Assembly (NCBI GenBank): GCA_034440575.1
Contig: JAOTOL010001181.1
Span: 1 to 64,000 of the forward strand
Direction: 5' to 3'
Length of the DNA stretch: 64,000 nt
Source: Imbricaverruca yamaguchii
Taxonomy: Eukaryota > Arthropoda > Thecostraca > Neoverrucidae
The notes beneath the pieces are model-generated. The model was not told the DNA's origin. It worked only from the letters and a program-made list of their open reading frames with translations, and searched no databases. Below are positions 12,813 to 28,017 of this stretch, piece by piece. The position numbers and the translations under genes are program-made. Every line of letters begins with the position of its first letter. The stretch's first letter is position 1.

Positions 12813-12986
12813 AAACAGCGCCTAGGACAACACACCGGGGCAGGCGCGGCGTCAGGGACGGCAGAAGACGCGGACCCGCGAGGAGGAACTAACCACGTGA
12901 CGGCTTAACAGGACAAAGGGCAGCTTCACCTGGGACTCGTCCATGCTCAGTATGTCAAACCTAAGCCACTTGAGCTTCAACACGAC

Positions 12987-16300
<3,314 letters not shown>

Positions 16301-16356
16301 GTCTACGGGAAATGTCATTTAATTTCTGATGCCCGTAATGAGCTGGGTTTCCTCAC

Positions 16357-17316
16357 CGCAGCTGGTCTGGACTTTTTTTTCACAGCCTTACTTTGCTCCA
16401 CTAAATCATTCTGACGGGTAAGCCAACGTACATTGTCGATAAAATCACTGCAAACTACCCGCCACCCTCCTGCGAAACCATCATACACGTGCAGTCGACC
16501 ACCTACACCTACCAGCCATATGCCGAGAGGCGGACCGCAGGAAATTTCTGTACTCTTCGGTCTTCCACTGTAGCAAACTTCGTACTGAAACAAAAATAGC
16601 GAGGCCGTCAAACAAAAAAAAACTATGCTGGCTTACCTCCACGATCAACGCTAGTCGCACAAAAGGCTAAGCAATGGAAGTGTGTACACTCATCAAGGGT
16701 AGCGTCACGCATAACACCATATATGATGATTGCAAAACTATGGCAATAAATGGAAGCTTTTCTACAGAAAACCACATCAATTAGCATTAAATTTCACCAT
16801 CACCTAAATCCCCACTACCCACACATACTGTTGGTGAAGTCGTGTGATTCATAGTCACAAAATGACGTTGTAAATTCGTAACGTACCCTACCATACCGAT
16901 AGCAAATGTTTTTGAAAAAAAACTGCATTTTTCATCTCCCTTCGAAACAGGGTGTAAGGATCTGATCGGGTTAAGAGTCTCAAGTCTATGTGGCAAGATG
17001 CGAATGAAAGTGATGTTACAGTTCAAATGACACCAGTTGGCCGCAAGAAATAACGAGATCTGTGCAGCTGAGGTCTGCTTTTTGATTTTGACTTGATCTG
17101 ACAGTGCGGCTGTTGGTCGCACTCGTTACCATGGCAACCAGCACTGTGGAGAGGACAGCCTCTTGACATCGGAGCCGATAAACGCGTGGCGAGAGGCAGG
17201 CAGTGATAGATGAGTACCGGCGGCCCGGCGCGGCGGCTACTCACCACGACCACCGACCGGATGGCAGATGGCTCTCCCTGTCTTATGACATGGATGCCGT
17301 CAGACATCGATCTTGG
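16357..17316 (-). CDS. Two phase-matched exons of an unrecognised gene (partial)
   Basis: Exon a, 17316-17245 (72 nt), has acceptor CACTTTTCAG and donor GTCGTG/GTGAGT. Exon b, 16584-16357 (228 nt), has acceptor ATTTTTGTTTCAG and donor GCTGCG/GTGAGG. All boundaries are phase 0 and both exons are open throughout. Joined, they read MSDGIHVIRQGEPSAIRSVVV followed by YEVCYSGRPKSTEISCG, then LVGVGGRLHVYDGFAGGWRV and VCSDFIDNVRWLTRQN, ending in a Lys-rich stretch. I do not recognise the family. The GGRLHVYDG...GGWRVVCSD segment faintly resembles the start of an SRCR domain or a propeller blade. Exons on either side are missing. The next exon would lie toward lower coordinates, beyond or within the retroelement. 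It shares strand with the MBD4-type gene, but exon b ends in phase 0 whereas the first MBD4 exon needs phase 1. Confidence 0.45.
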
Positions 17317-17519
17317 CTGAAAAGTGTTCTTATTTTTCTTCTATTCGCTTCACATGTCACGTCGAAACAGCTACAACACTGAAGCAAGATACCCCAGATA
17401 ATAACTATTTACCTTTTCTTGAAATGCCTGCCGTCTTGCAAATTAGGTTTATTCAAACATCCTGGTGTTCATTGTTAGTGAAGTGCCTGAATCATTTCAG
17501 CTAGATAATTCAGCATTCC

Positions 17520-17930
17520 GGATGTCACACGTTGTTGCGCACAGTCATCAGCCTCCTGTCAATACCAATTGCCAGGATTGATGTGCCATAGCTGGGAAGT
17601 TATGACTGTCCCCATCATTCTAGGACAATTTTGACGTTCACGATTGGCCTTAACCTGCCGCAATGTGTGAGTAAAAGATGCACACCGCCAGATTCTACAT
17701 CTTTGCGAAAACATCATAGCGATTGTATGTATGTTCTCGCCCTCATTCGGAAGTTAGAGCTGTCCCGCTGGTTGACCTTGACATTTTATTATGTGAAGGT
17801 CAAACGGTTGCAGTTAACGCAAAACGGAGTTCAGATTCGTAGATAGCGTGGTCGGTTTGACCACGGACGATAAGGTGGGTACAATCGGTGGTGTGTGCTG
17901 AATACGAATATGAATACGTATGTCAACTTT
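17520..17930. repeat. Inverted copy of the 10.1-kb dispersed repeat
   Basis: Matches about 10130-10560 in reverse orientation, including the pieces that read ALIRKLxLSRWLTLTFY and KRLQLTQNxVQIR on translation. The apparent peptide conservation only reflects DNA identity between copies. Confidence 0.75.
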
Positions 17931-19439
17931 ACGGACGCGGTTTTAGTCACGTCATAGCGTGTGGCTAATTCACGAAGGAAGAATGATCGGATCCGGATTT
18001 GTATTTGGATCGGGTTTTGATTTTATCCAAACGCGATGACATAGGTGATTCACCTTGTCAAAGTCACCAGATGTCATTATCCAATGGCGATCTTCGGAGA
18101 CTTTTTTTGGAGCTTAGAAGAATTCCGTAGCACTTTTGTGGCTGAACTGGAATTCAACGTTCATTTTACTTGACAAAGGGAAAACTAGAAATTTCACTGA
18201 AATATATGAACAGTGACCCCCGTATCGGTGACAGTGCAAACCCTACCAGTAAATAAAATGTTTGTGTTATTCCAGCCTGGGTCTCAGGCAGGTTTTTTGG
18301 ATCGCCTTTGCTACCCCCCAATCAAAATGATGAGACGGAGCCCCTGGCAGTGTGCTACTACTACTGTAGCACTGTTAGTATTCGGCAAAGCAATCCGAAT
18401 ACCCAGGGAGTTTTTTTAGAGTCAGCGTCATATAAAGACTCTAATGTGTTTAAAACACACTTTTCCTAACCTTGTCTCTTCAAAGTGGACTAGAAATAAG
18501 TTCGCTTCATCCGTCCCTGTACCAATTTCTGGTCAATGATCAACTATGGACATACAAAATGTTAAGCATTCAAACATGGCACAAGCATAAGGAAAGCTTA
18601 TCTGAAAACCCCAAATCAATATTTTTCAAGTTGTTTAGTACACAGTTACATAAAATGCAATCTGTACATTAGCCCGGTTAGATTTTTTGACGTCACGAAC
18701 GCACTTGCATTACCAATATAGGAACGACTCGATAGGACTTAGGCATGACCTTGCTATAAAATGTACTGCCAGGTTCCGCTGCGTAACCATTAAACCAAAG
18801 TACCTATGTTTTGAATAAAAAACAGTAAACAAAAGCGATAAACAACACTCAGCAAACACTAAACAGTCACCAGGAGGCACTGAGGTGGGTTACCCGGAGT
18901 CTTGTCACCAGGAGAAGGGTGACTGATTCTTTTGTGAGCAAGGCTGGAGGTCTTCAACGGAGCCGGGATCCAAATCCTTATTCCCAGAAAGTTTTTATAG
19001 GTAAATTTGCAGTTTAGTTAGTTGCATAGGTAATTACCTGGTGTCATAATTACCAGCCAACTCATACAGGTACCTACCTATCTATGGACACATCTTACCT
19101 GTCCCTAAATCTATACCCTGAGCTTTTGGTCTTGATTTGGTGTTCATGCCAAGGTGGATCAGCTATAGATGTAGAGTGATTCAGTGGATATTTTTGGGGG
19201 GCATCAGCAGTTCAGTTGTTATGCCGGACATTTGACATGCCTGATATATGGGGTTAAATTCCATGCAGTGTCTGCCCTTCCTGCCAGTATGGGAGGCAGA
19301 TGATGCCATATGGTTTCAACTCTCACCTGGTTCTCTCACCTGGTCATAGCCACAACCAGCAGTTTTTTAATGCAACTATTGAGTAAAGATACATACTAGG
19401 TCAACACAGCCTGCCATCATTTGCAAGCTGACATCTTGG
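17931..19439. other. Intergenic, no gene recognised
   Basis: AT-rich, with short frames (18213-18419 and 18472-18672 plus) that lack motifs or clear splice context. Short SINE-like blocks appear near 18890-19280. Confidence 0.4.
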
Positions 19440-20798
19440 CAGCAGGGTGGGAAACTTGCTTTTTGGGTTTGGAGTCTGAGTGCAAACAGATTTCTTCCAG
19501 AGTACATTTTTATGCACATATTATTTTTCATGCATGGAATCTATTTGCCAGTAACCGATGAGAAAACCATATGTACCTAGTCAATGTCTATGTAATATGC
19601 ATAAGTAATACACATCATTTTTGGTCACATCAAAGCATAGAAACAAAGAAGAGTGCAATGGATGGCACCACAAGACAGGGAGTTGTGATCAGCTCAGCTT
19701 TGTCTCTCATAACTCACAGGAGCAATGCACCTTCCTTCCACTGTTGGTCTCAGCACAATGCTAGGCAAAATGAAAAATGCATAATTCACACTTCACCCTC
19801 AGCTCAGAGCACACACCTACCTACATACACATCCAATTCCCTGCGCAATACAGACCCACCACCACTACATCACACTCAGTTAGAAACGACGGCTGTGCGC
19901 AAAGGATCAGTCAAGGTCTTGTGTTTGCAGCATGGCACTGTTATGTGTTCAAAACATGTGTTCAAAGTTGCTAATGGCTATGACGTCATTTAAGAAATAC
20001 CTTGCATTGATTGGTTGAAAAACAGTTTTCGTAACAGAAAATGTAAAGCTAACACAGCAGATTCTGATTGGTGGCCTCAGGGACTCCGGAAGATGTCTCT
20101 TAAAACTGTCAGTTTTTTCCCACTATAGGGTGGCTCGAAAGCAGGTTTCTGGACAGGTTAGAGGCCACTATATTCAGTGCCAAATTTTGCTGGTGTGTTG
20201 GGCCTGTTGGTATATGATGGTGATGCCACCTAACTCAATCGACACCTGCTCCAAGAAGTATAGACAGGTCTGTTTGGCTGCATGTGTCACCTTTCTAACA
20301 TTACCTCGTTTGTTAAGTAGCATGATCATGCTCTTGATAAGGGGTGGTGGTACATAATATCGCATGCATCGGTGTGATTATTCATAATGTGAACATAGGT
20401 ATATATTATTTTTATCTCGCTATCCCAAATATAGCTGTTCCAACATTTGATATCAAAACAAATGATGAGGAAAACCTTGGCTAATTTAAGTCTGAAAAAT
20501 AAAGGCACTTGGAATGAACTAATTTTGACAAATTCTGTGCTGTTTGCACCTGACCATATTTTCAATGTGTTGGCTTGTGAAAAGTAGCTAATTTGTTTGG
20601 TAACTGTAAGTAGAAGAACATGTTTGGTGGATATTTTCTTCAATCTTGTATTATGTTTTTAGTGGTATTTTTGTTCCTTCTGCATGTTTGTGTCTGAGTA
20701 CATGTGGAGCCCATTCTCTCCAGTATGAATCCTGGAGTGCAAAAATGTTTTAAGAGATGAAATCTCTTTAGAAGTGCCTTAATTCCCACCCTGCTTGG
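19440..20798 (+). repeat. Dispersed ~1.4-kb repeat, copy 1 (no hAT insertion)
   Basis: Long stretches match 52425-54476: GGTTTGGAGTCTGA, CATCATTTTTGGTCACATCA, GGGACTCCGGAAGATGTC, GTGGCTCGAAAGCAGG, and a final ~200 bp ending GTGCCTTAATTCCCACCCTG. The two copies diverge between about 20150 and 20590. At 19977-19984 this copy carries GCTATGAC, the unoccupied counterpart of the site where copy 2 has a hAT-like insertion. No conserved coding frame was seen. Confidence 0.75.
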
Positions 20799-20799
20799 C

Positions 20800-21355
20800 A
20801 GCATCCCTCAATATCAGTATCCTTGACACATGCAGACAGCCCAAGTAAAAAATCACAATCTCTTCATTTATGACAACAGACTTAGCCTTAACATTAACAA
20901 CTCATGGCCACTCATCCCCACCACAATTAACTTTGGCTGATGATGTTTTGGTACTTATGCAGTTTTAGGTACTTTCTGATTTCTTGAAATTTCTTTTCTT
21001 TATACAATGTTTATGAATTTGATTTCAATTTGTTCAACAAAATCAATTTAATGTTTTTGGATGCAAGACTGAAGTAAAGACACATGCTAGGTCAACAGAT
21101 AGCCTGACATAATTTACAAGCTAACATATTGGCAACATCAGTCAATATCAGTATTCTTGACATATGCAGACACAGCCAAACTAAAAAGTCACAGAATCAC
21201 TGCATTTATGACAACAGACCCAGCCTTAACATCAACAACTCATGGCCACTCATTGCCACCATAATTTACTTTGACTGATGATGATCTTTTGGTAATTATG
21301 CAGTTTAAAGTACTTTCTGATTTCTTGGAATTTTTTTTTCTTCATGCAATGTTTA
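20800..21355. repeat. Direct duplication of ~210 bp
   Basis: 20806-21010 and 21133-21355 share CAATATCAGTAT, TTTATGACAACAGAC, CAACTCATGGCCACTCAT and ACTTTCTGATTTCTTG in the same order and orientation, about 330 bp apart. No coding signal. Confidence 0.7.
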
Positions 21356-22731
21356 TGGGTGTGCTGAACATGATGTGACCACCCATATCCTCTGCAAATG
21401 CATGCTTTTCAAGAGGGAAGCAAAATAGCACCCATGAATGGGCTTGAAATTGGGTAATATGGCATACAGATAATGTTCAAAATAAAAGATAAAAGTGTTT
21501 TGTTGTTTAACAAGACAATCCTAACCTGACCTATCTTTACCAAACCTTTTGTATGCTTCATTCAGGTCAACTGTATTTAAAAATTGTCTTGTGGTTATCT
21601 TAAGCTGAAGTAATGCTAAGCAATGGTAATCATCTTTCTTGCCCAGAATAGTTAGCAGTATGTGCTCTCAATTCTGCTTACTGCTATAATTGTTTGCATT
21701 TTATGATCAGTTAGAAGTGTAAATAGTTGTGCAAGTTGTATTCACTAACTGGTGATATGTTGACATACCTACATGCAATATAATATGATTAGGAGACTAT
21801 AAGAGCACTACAATATGCTACAATGTGCATATAGACATGTGTGTGTGTGTGTGTGTATGTGAATGTGTATGCAACACATGACATATAGCTATGGAATATG
21901 ACTATAAATATCCTGGCTTACATAATGGATATCACTGGTGAGCATGTGCTGTACAAGAATATATTTTGACAGGGAGTGTTCCATCTGGTGCAGTCCACCA
22001 TATTTTGAACAAAAATGCAATTCACACAGTTCACGGATTATAGCCTGCAGCATTTTTCCAAGTTTGCACTGAAGGTCAAACTTCGAGGGCCGATATCTTT
22101 GTGTAATGTAGATATAAATTATAAAAACTATGTATCGTTAGTTAAGTTAATCACAGCAGTACAAGGTTAAGACAGTCTTTCTTAACCAACAGGGTAGTAG
22201 AACACTGGAACCAGCTGCAAGAAACCATTGCCAGTAGCATCACACTGAACATGTTTAAAACTGCATAGACAATAATTATAAGAGTAAAGGGCTTGCTTTT
22301 TCGTATTCCAAGGAGGGGTGATTTACGAATTTGGCGGGCAACTGGCTCATTGCTCAGAGTGTAACCAAGAAGGGCCCTTGTGGCTCATAGTTGCACAGAT
22401 CTTGTATGTCTTTATGTCTTCACTTGGTCTCCATACCTTCATCTTTTTACATATCAAACTGAGTGATCTGATTAACCCAATAAGAAATCATGTGTAAAGT
22501 ATTCAGACTTCATAAGCTTCAAGAATGAAGTTTGAGAGTTGCTTGCAACTGATTTCATGCTACTGGCAACAGTCACCACAAGTACACACAACCTTGATTT
22601 TTGTGTGCTGCTTTGTTGGGATCCAGATGGCCAAGTAGTCCATAGTGAGAAAACCAGATTAAGCATCTCCAAAGCAGCATCTCTGTGCCAAATTTTCACC
22701 ACTAGGGTAATGCAGAACATAATGTAGTTCC
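21356..22731. other. Intergenic upstream of MFSD10-type gene
   Basis: AT-rich with a short TG run near 21838. I see no core promoter element that I would call. A 5' untranslated exon of the downstream gene may lie here, because an acceptor-like TCTGTTGTGCAG ends at 22746. Confidence 0.35.
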
Positions 22732-22758
22732 ATGTCTGTTGTGCAGCTCTGGTGCGAG

Positions 22759-22953
22759 ATGCCGACCAAGGAGGGAGATGGCGACAGTGCCACAAGTCGA
22801 CGCCACATCGTGGTGGTGTTCCTGTCGCTGCTGCTGGACCTGCTGTCGTTCACCATGATCCTGCCGCTGCTGCCGGCGCTGCTCGACTACTACGAGCGGC
22901 ACGACACCAGCGGCGCTTACCACGCCGTCGCCGACCGCGTGCGCGTCTTCCAG
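22759..22953 (+). CDS. MFSD10: MFSD10-type gene, exon 1
   Basis: 65 codons, ending GTCTTCCAG/GTGTGT. Carries a short Asp/Ser/Arg N-terminus, the first membrane helix and the first luminal loop (YYERHDTSGAYHAVADRV). Confidence 0.93.
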
Positions 22954-25462
22954 GTGTGTGGGGCGCCACTGCGGGCAGGTGATGTCCACCTGGCTATCCC
23001 GCGCACACCCCGACCGACTGCAGGACGTATTTTGCCAGATTTTAGGATGAGTAAACATGGACACATTGAGTATGCCACTAAAGAATGACTGGGGTCGTGT
23101 CGTGTGGGGACAGTTTTACCTATCTTCGACAAGCACGTTTTGATGTATAATAAACACAGTATAGAAGCAAAATGACATTGGCAGTCGACGCGCCCCTTAG
23201 CTTCAATCCAATCGATGCTTATTCTGCCAGGTGTAATGACCTTGCTTCTAATGCATGTAAATATTTGTTTGGTGTGAGGGAGACAGTATGCTCACTTGCA
23301 CCTAAACAAATGTTACCTTATGCTCTATAAAAGCGAAACAATTCGGAAGAAACACTGCCAGAAATATTTTCAGTAGATAACTCTTCCCTGTTCGCTGTAA
23401 CGTTAATCGCTGGATGTAGTGCCGCGCGGGTAGTGCCGTAAATTGAATGACCGTTGCAGTTCATTAGCACGTGCACTGGAGGGGTGGAGATGGCATCCCC
23501 TACCTCTCCTGTTTTTCTTCCATATCTCATAAATAGGCTGAGGTATTGTAATGCAGTTTTTTGACTGTTCGAACTTGATAAGTGCATAATATGCAAAAAT
23601 GTTTTGTGAAATCCGTTAGTAAATATAAGAACTATGTGTTGCAAAGTCGACCGTCGTCCGCCGACTAGCCTCCCAGCATTGAAAGGCACAAAGGTTCCGC
23701 CCGCGCGGTGGTGCGGTGTGCCGGTCTAGCTCTCGTTCTCGGGCTCTCGGGTTCTCTGGTTCTCGAAAGCCCCCTCGGAGTTTTTCCGTGATAGCGACCA
23801 AATGATCGGACGCAGAGGCACGAAGTTTTTAAGAGCTTCGATACATCTGTTTTGCATATGTTTTAAGAATTTCAGGTCCAGGTCAGCACAGGCCATTAAC
23901 CTGGGATGGGTCAAATGAGTGATGTTCGAAAACCTTCAAAGTGCCGCCATTCGTAGCAGCTACAAGACATAGCACCAAGCTCAGATCATGCTAATGATCC
24001 CAATGCTAAATATAGGGGAAATTGGGGGCTGAGGGTGAACAAACATTGAAGGAGCAGCGTCCCTCCCAAGGTGTATAAAGTGACATCATGCCCGCAGTCC
24101 ACATATGCGAGTGTCGTTTTGTTGCGCTTAAGCTTGGCGTCTTATTGGCATACGAATCCTGGAGCAAACGACATGCGAGTGCGTAGAAGGTACGATGTGC
24201 TAGCTGTCGGTTTCAGCGGGCGAGCATCCCGTGACCACGTGTTGTCCGTTAGCGTGACGCCAGTATGACGCGCCCGTCACTGTGTGGCCGTGTTTCAGCG
24301 GATGATCGGCGCGCCGGACCGGTTCACGCCGGTGCTGCTGGGCGGCCTGCTGGGCTCGCTGTTCTCGCTGCTGCAGTTCTTGACGGCGCCGCTGACGGGC
24401 CGGCTGTCGGACCGGCTCGGCCGGCGGCCCGTCATGCTGCTCTGTCTGGCCGGCATCGCCGCCTCCTACCTGCTGTGGCTGCAGGCCGCCAGCTTCGCCG
24501 TGTTCGTGGCGGCGCGCATCGTCGGCGGCCTCAGCAAGGGCAACGTGACGCTGTCGTCGGCGATCGTGACGGACGTGACGGACCGTGAGTCGCGCGGCCG
24601 CGGCATGGCCTGGCTGGGCGTGGCCTTCTCGGTCGGCTTCGTGGTCGGCCCGCTGATGGGCGCCGCGCTGGCGGCCGTGTACGGCCGCGCCGACGACGCC
24701 GCCCTCTACCGGGCGCCCGCCGCGCTCGCCGTGACACTCAGCTCGCTCAACCTGCTGTTCGTGTACGTGGCGCTGCCGGAGAGCCTGTCGGCCGAGCGGC
24801 GGCAGCGCGCCGCCGACGCGCGCGACAGTCTGCTCGACTACATCAGTCCGGCGGCGCTGCTGCGGTTCCGGCTGGTGCGCTGCGCCGACGCGGCACACCA
24901 GGCGGCGCTGCGCCGCATCGGCCTCGTCTACTTCCTCTACCTGTTCGTGTTCTCCGGCGTCGAGTTCACGATCACCTTCCACTGTCACACCCGCTTCCGC
25001 TACACGGCCATGCAGCAGGGCTACATGTTCCTCTACATGGGCATGATCATGATGCTGGTGCAGGGCGGCTACGTGCGCCGCATCGCCGAGGCGCGCATGG
25101 AGCGCACCGCGCTGGCTGGCATCGTCCTCCTCGTGCCGTGTTTCCTCGCCATCGCGTTTTCCCACTCGCAGGCCGGCCTGTACGCCGGCTTCACGCTGTA
25201 CGCGCTCAGCACGGCCGTGTGCGTGCCGTGCATGTCGACGATCGCGGCGCGCTACGGCGGCGCCCACCAGAAGGGCGCCGTGACGGGCGTGTTCCGGTCG
25301 CTGGGGGCGCTGGCGCGCGCGCTCGGCCCGGTCGTGTTCAGCAGTGTGTTCTGGCTGACGGACTCGACCGTGTGCTACTGCGCGGCGGCCGCCGCCATGC
25401 TGGTGCCGCTTGCTCTGATGGCCAGGTTCCGGCCGCACAAGGCGGACCGCCTGAAGCAGTGA
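22759..25462 (+). CDS. MFSD10: MFSD10-type major facilitator transporter (two coding exons)
   Basis: Exons 22759-22953 and 24299-25462 join in phase 0 to give 452 codons, close to the ~455 of vertebrate MFSD10. The joined protein follows MFSD10 end to end: VVVFLSLLLDLLSFTMILPL (TM1), LGGLLGSLFSLLQFLTAPL, motif A as SDRLGRRPVMLLCL, IVGGLSKGNVTLSSAI, FSVGFVVGPLMGA, RRIGLVYFLYLFVFSGVEF, MQQGYMFLYMGMI, QGGYVRRI and RSLGALARALGPVVFSSVFW. About 12 hydrophobic segments are expected, in a cellular membrane. The family is linked to organic-anion efflux; the substrate here is unknown. The start at 22759 is preferred because an acceptor-like CAG lies 12 nt upstream; an in-frame Met at 22732 is the alternative. 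Very high GC at third positions. The intron (22954-24298) holds nothing coding that I can support. Confidence 0.95.
24299..25462 (+). CDS. MFSD10: MFSD10-type gene, exon 2
   Basis: Acceptor GCCGTGTTTCAG at 24298. 387 codons from RMIGAPDRF to RPHKADRLKQ, then TGA. Carries the remaining membrane helices. The absence of further introns is notable for a membrane protein of this size. Confidence 0.95.
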   Translation, partial: RMIGAPDRFTPVLLGGLLGSLFSLLQFLTAPLTGRLSDRLGRRPVMLLCLAGIAASYLLWLQAASFAVFVAARIVGGLSKGNVTLSSAIVTDVTDRESRGRGMAWLGVAFSVGFVVGPLMGAALAAVYGRADDAALYRAPAALAVTLSSLNLLFVYVALPESLSAERRQRAADARDSLLDYISPAALLRFRLVRCADAAHQAALRRIGLVYFLYLFVFSGVEFTITFHCHTRFRYTAMQQGYMFLYMGMIMMLVQGGYVRRIAEARMERTALAGIVLLVPCFLAIAFSHSQAGLYAGFTLYALSTAVCVPCMSTIAARYGGAHQKGAVTGVFRSLGALARALGPVVFSSVFWLTDSTVCYCAAAAAMLVPLALMARFRPHKADRLKQ

Positions 25463-25963
25463 TGTGGCGCCGCCTCGACGGTGGCGACCCCTGGAAACTC
25501 GGTGAGCCAGATGGCTTATGAAAACTTGAATCGTCACTGGATCACATTGTCGTATTTTGTTTTGGCTCCATTTGTGTTCAAGTTGAAAGTGGCGGGCATA
25601 TTTACTTGGTCCTTCGTACTTAACATGACAAATATGGCCCTTATTGTGGAAAATATTTACATATTTAACTATTTGTATTTGCATGAGGCTATTGGCAGCA
25701 TAGCCTAATTGCTGTTGACGTAGGAGATCGACAAAATAAGAATGCCTTCTCGTCGAGGTAATTACTACTGTTTGGATACCATTCTGTTCATAAATTATGT
25801 ATTGTTGTTTTTCTTACGGGTACGTGTGCGGTTTGCTATTATTTATTGTCGCTCTCCATGTTAAAATTTAAGATCTCTATTGATATGTGACGGCCGACTG
25901 CAGCTGGCAGTGGCCACATGACGCCAATGTGGTGGTGATTGTTCGACTGATGTGCATGTTCAG

Positions 25964-26173
25964 GCACTATTCTGGAACCCAGTCCGAGTCCGGCGCAGCT
26001 GGGCGGAGCCACGACGCTGGAGCTGCCACCCGGCACCGGTGTTAACTGTCTCCTAACGGCCCACCCTGTCCGAGACATTCCGATTGCAGACATCTCTGCA
26101 TGTCTGAGCACGCTTGAACCGACGCCCGTCACTGCCGACACTGACCTGATCCACCCGGACCGGCTATTCCCAG
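25964..26173 (+). CDS. Candidate symmetric coding exon, unrecognised
   Basis: Bounded by acceptor TGTGCATGTTCAG and donor TTCCCAG/GTGGGT, 210 nt, phase 1 at both ends, no stop. It reads ILEPSPSPAQLGGATTLELP, then CLLTAHPVRDIPIADISACL and STLEPTPVTADTDLIHPD. Base composition is exon-like against a poorer background. It lies 500 bp after the MFSD10-type stop, so it would belong to another transcript. No family recognised and no partner exon found. Retroelement gag-like origin is possible. Confidence 0.3.
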
Positions 26174-26179
26174 GTGGGT

Positions 26180-28017
26180 GCCAACTGTCTGCTCCCGCCT
26201 CAGTAGCCGCACACTCGTCTCTAACAACCCGCTCTTGATCACTCACTCTTCTGACACACCACCTCCACTCAGCATGTTTGCGATGCGACGCCAGGCGTCC
26301 ATCTGATCTGGTAGATTGTTGAAAGTCCTCAACGGTGGTTCAAGAGAATGAGTTGTTAATACCTGAGACCTTGAGGATTTTCATCCAGTTGTAGAGGTCC
26401 GGTTGGAGGTAGATAGCGGTGAACTGAGTCTGATATATCGGTTGTCATTCCTATTAGTATGTCGGCTATTGTTTGGCACGCATTGTACGTTTCTCTTTGT
26501 GTATATGTCAACTTGCGACTAACGCCGCTCGCGATCTGCGCTCCACTACTCGGGGTACTAATCTTTGGGAGTAGGCACCTGACGTGAACAGAAAAGTGAT
26601 CCGTGGCGAAGGTAGCCGTCTTCAAGGCCCCAAGCGGCATGCTGCCCTCTAGCTGCCGACTAGTTGTAGGTTGGTCGGCCGTCCGGCACATTGGCAACGG
26701 TTTGGACTGAAGCCAATGCTTGTTCCGTGGCAAATGGCCCCGGGCGGTACGTTACCATGCGGGCTATTTCGCACCCACAGTTTCGCATCCACGTGCAAGC
26801 GTGAAGTCTGGAGCAACGCTTCCATCGTTGTTGGGGGAGCATTGCCTCTCCGGCTGCACCCGGTGAGGTCGGTATCCACTTTGACCTGCCTATCGAACGC
26901 CAGCTGATCCCCATTTACACTGGTTGGGTCCTCTGGATCCTCACAACGTGCATAATCTTACACAGCTCAGTGCCTCCAATCTAGCGAGTGCATTTTTACA
27001 TTATGCTTGCTGGTCCAGTGGCTGTTGTCGAGCTTAGAACGCATCGACCAGCCCTGGCGATCTGGCGCCAAATGCGCGCTCGTCTGTACGCAAAGCATTC
27101 AGCTCTCACTCGTCTCGGTGCATTCTTTGAGTACCATAAATTTGTTTTCGAACTGTGCAGGCGCGACGAGTTTTGGACTGTCCTGTGGACTGTCTCACAC
27201 GATGTGTCCCCGTGCCTGGCACCCATTGCCCGATACACTGTCCAGGTACATGATGTTCAAAGCCATGGCTATTTTTCAGCGGTTGTCCCAGTGGTACTGT
27301 AGCCATGTTCATATCTACACTACAGGCCAGTTTGCTGATGATTGTGGGCCCAAGAAAGTCTGGTGGTACCGAGGTAGATCGTTTCTCAACAATGTAATGT
27401 TTCTTGTGCAGAAGACATACGTTCCAGACTTCATCTGCCTTGATTTATTGTTTCGTCCATAGCAACCGGAATTATTTTGGGACCTGCTTTGCTGTTGGGT
27501 GTTACACTGATCCCATGTCATATTACACTGGGTTTGTCCATTAGTGGGATGTGTCACAAAATTACTGAGACTAAAGCATTGATGCTGCAATATTTTCAGT
27601 ATACTGTACGTGTAATAATGGTATCGTCTGGTAATACTTCAAATAGTGCACTTAACTTGGCTGGGTGTGTGATAACTTGATGTGATCACAGTTGGCACGA
27701 CTGATACTCTCACGAACGAACAATTTTGAATTTATCGTTCGGTATTTGTCAACGCTGCTGGCGCACTTGTGAATGCGCACCTAGGTTGTGACAGGGCTTG
27801 TACGTCGATTTTTCCATGCATGCAATGCAATTAAGCCATTATAGTTTCTCAAAGTGCACGTGATCAAAGTCTACAGGAGCGCGCTACACTCTGTCGCCCG
27901 ACTTCCGGCATTCCGTACAGTTATCGTGTTTGTCTGGCGTGGTGGTCTGCAGAACCCGGTTGACCTTATCGCCGTCACCGCTTGAAGATCCCTCCAGCCG
28001 GCGAGACACGGTGCAGC
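26180..28017. other. No gene recognised
   Basis: Several overlapping frames on both strands at 26356-27460 show no domain and no consistent splice signals. GC content is mixed. A fragment near 27050 (AACGCATCGACCAG) resembles SINE tail motifs seen near 6765 and 41725. Confidence 0.4.

Noticed and set aside
24200..25684. 494-codon minus-strand frame rich in Arg/His/Gln
   Set aside because: It is antisense to the MFSD10-type exon, whose high third-position GC keeps the opposite frame open. It has no domain.
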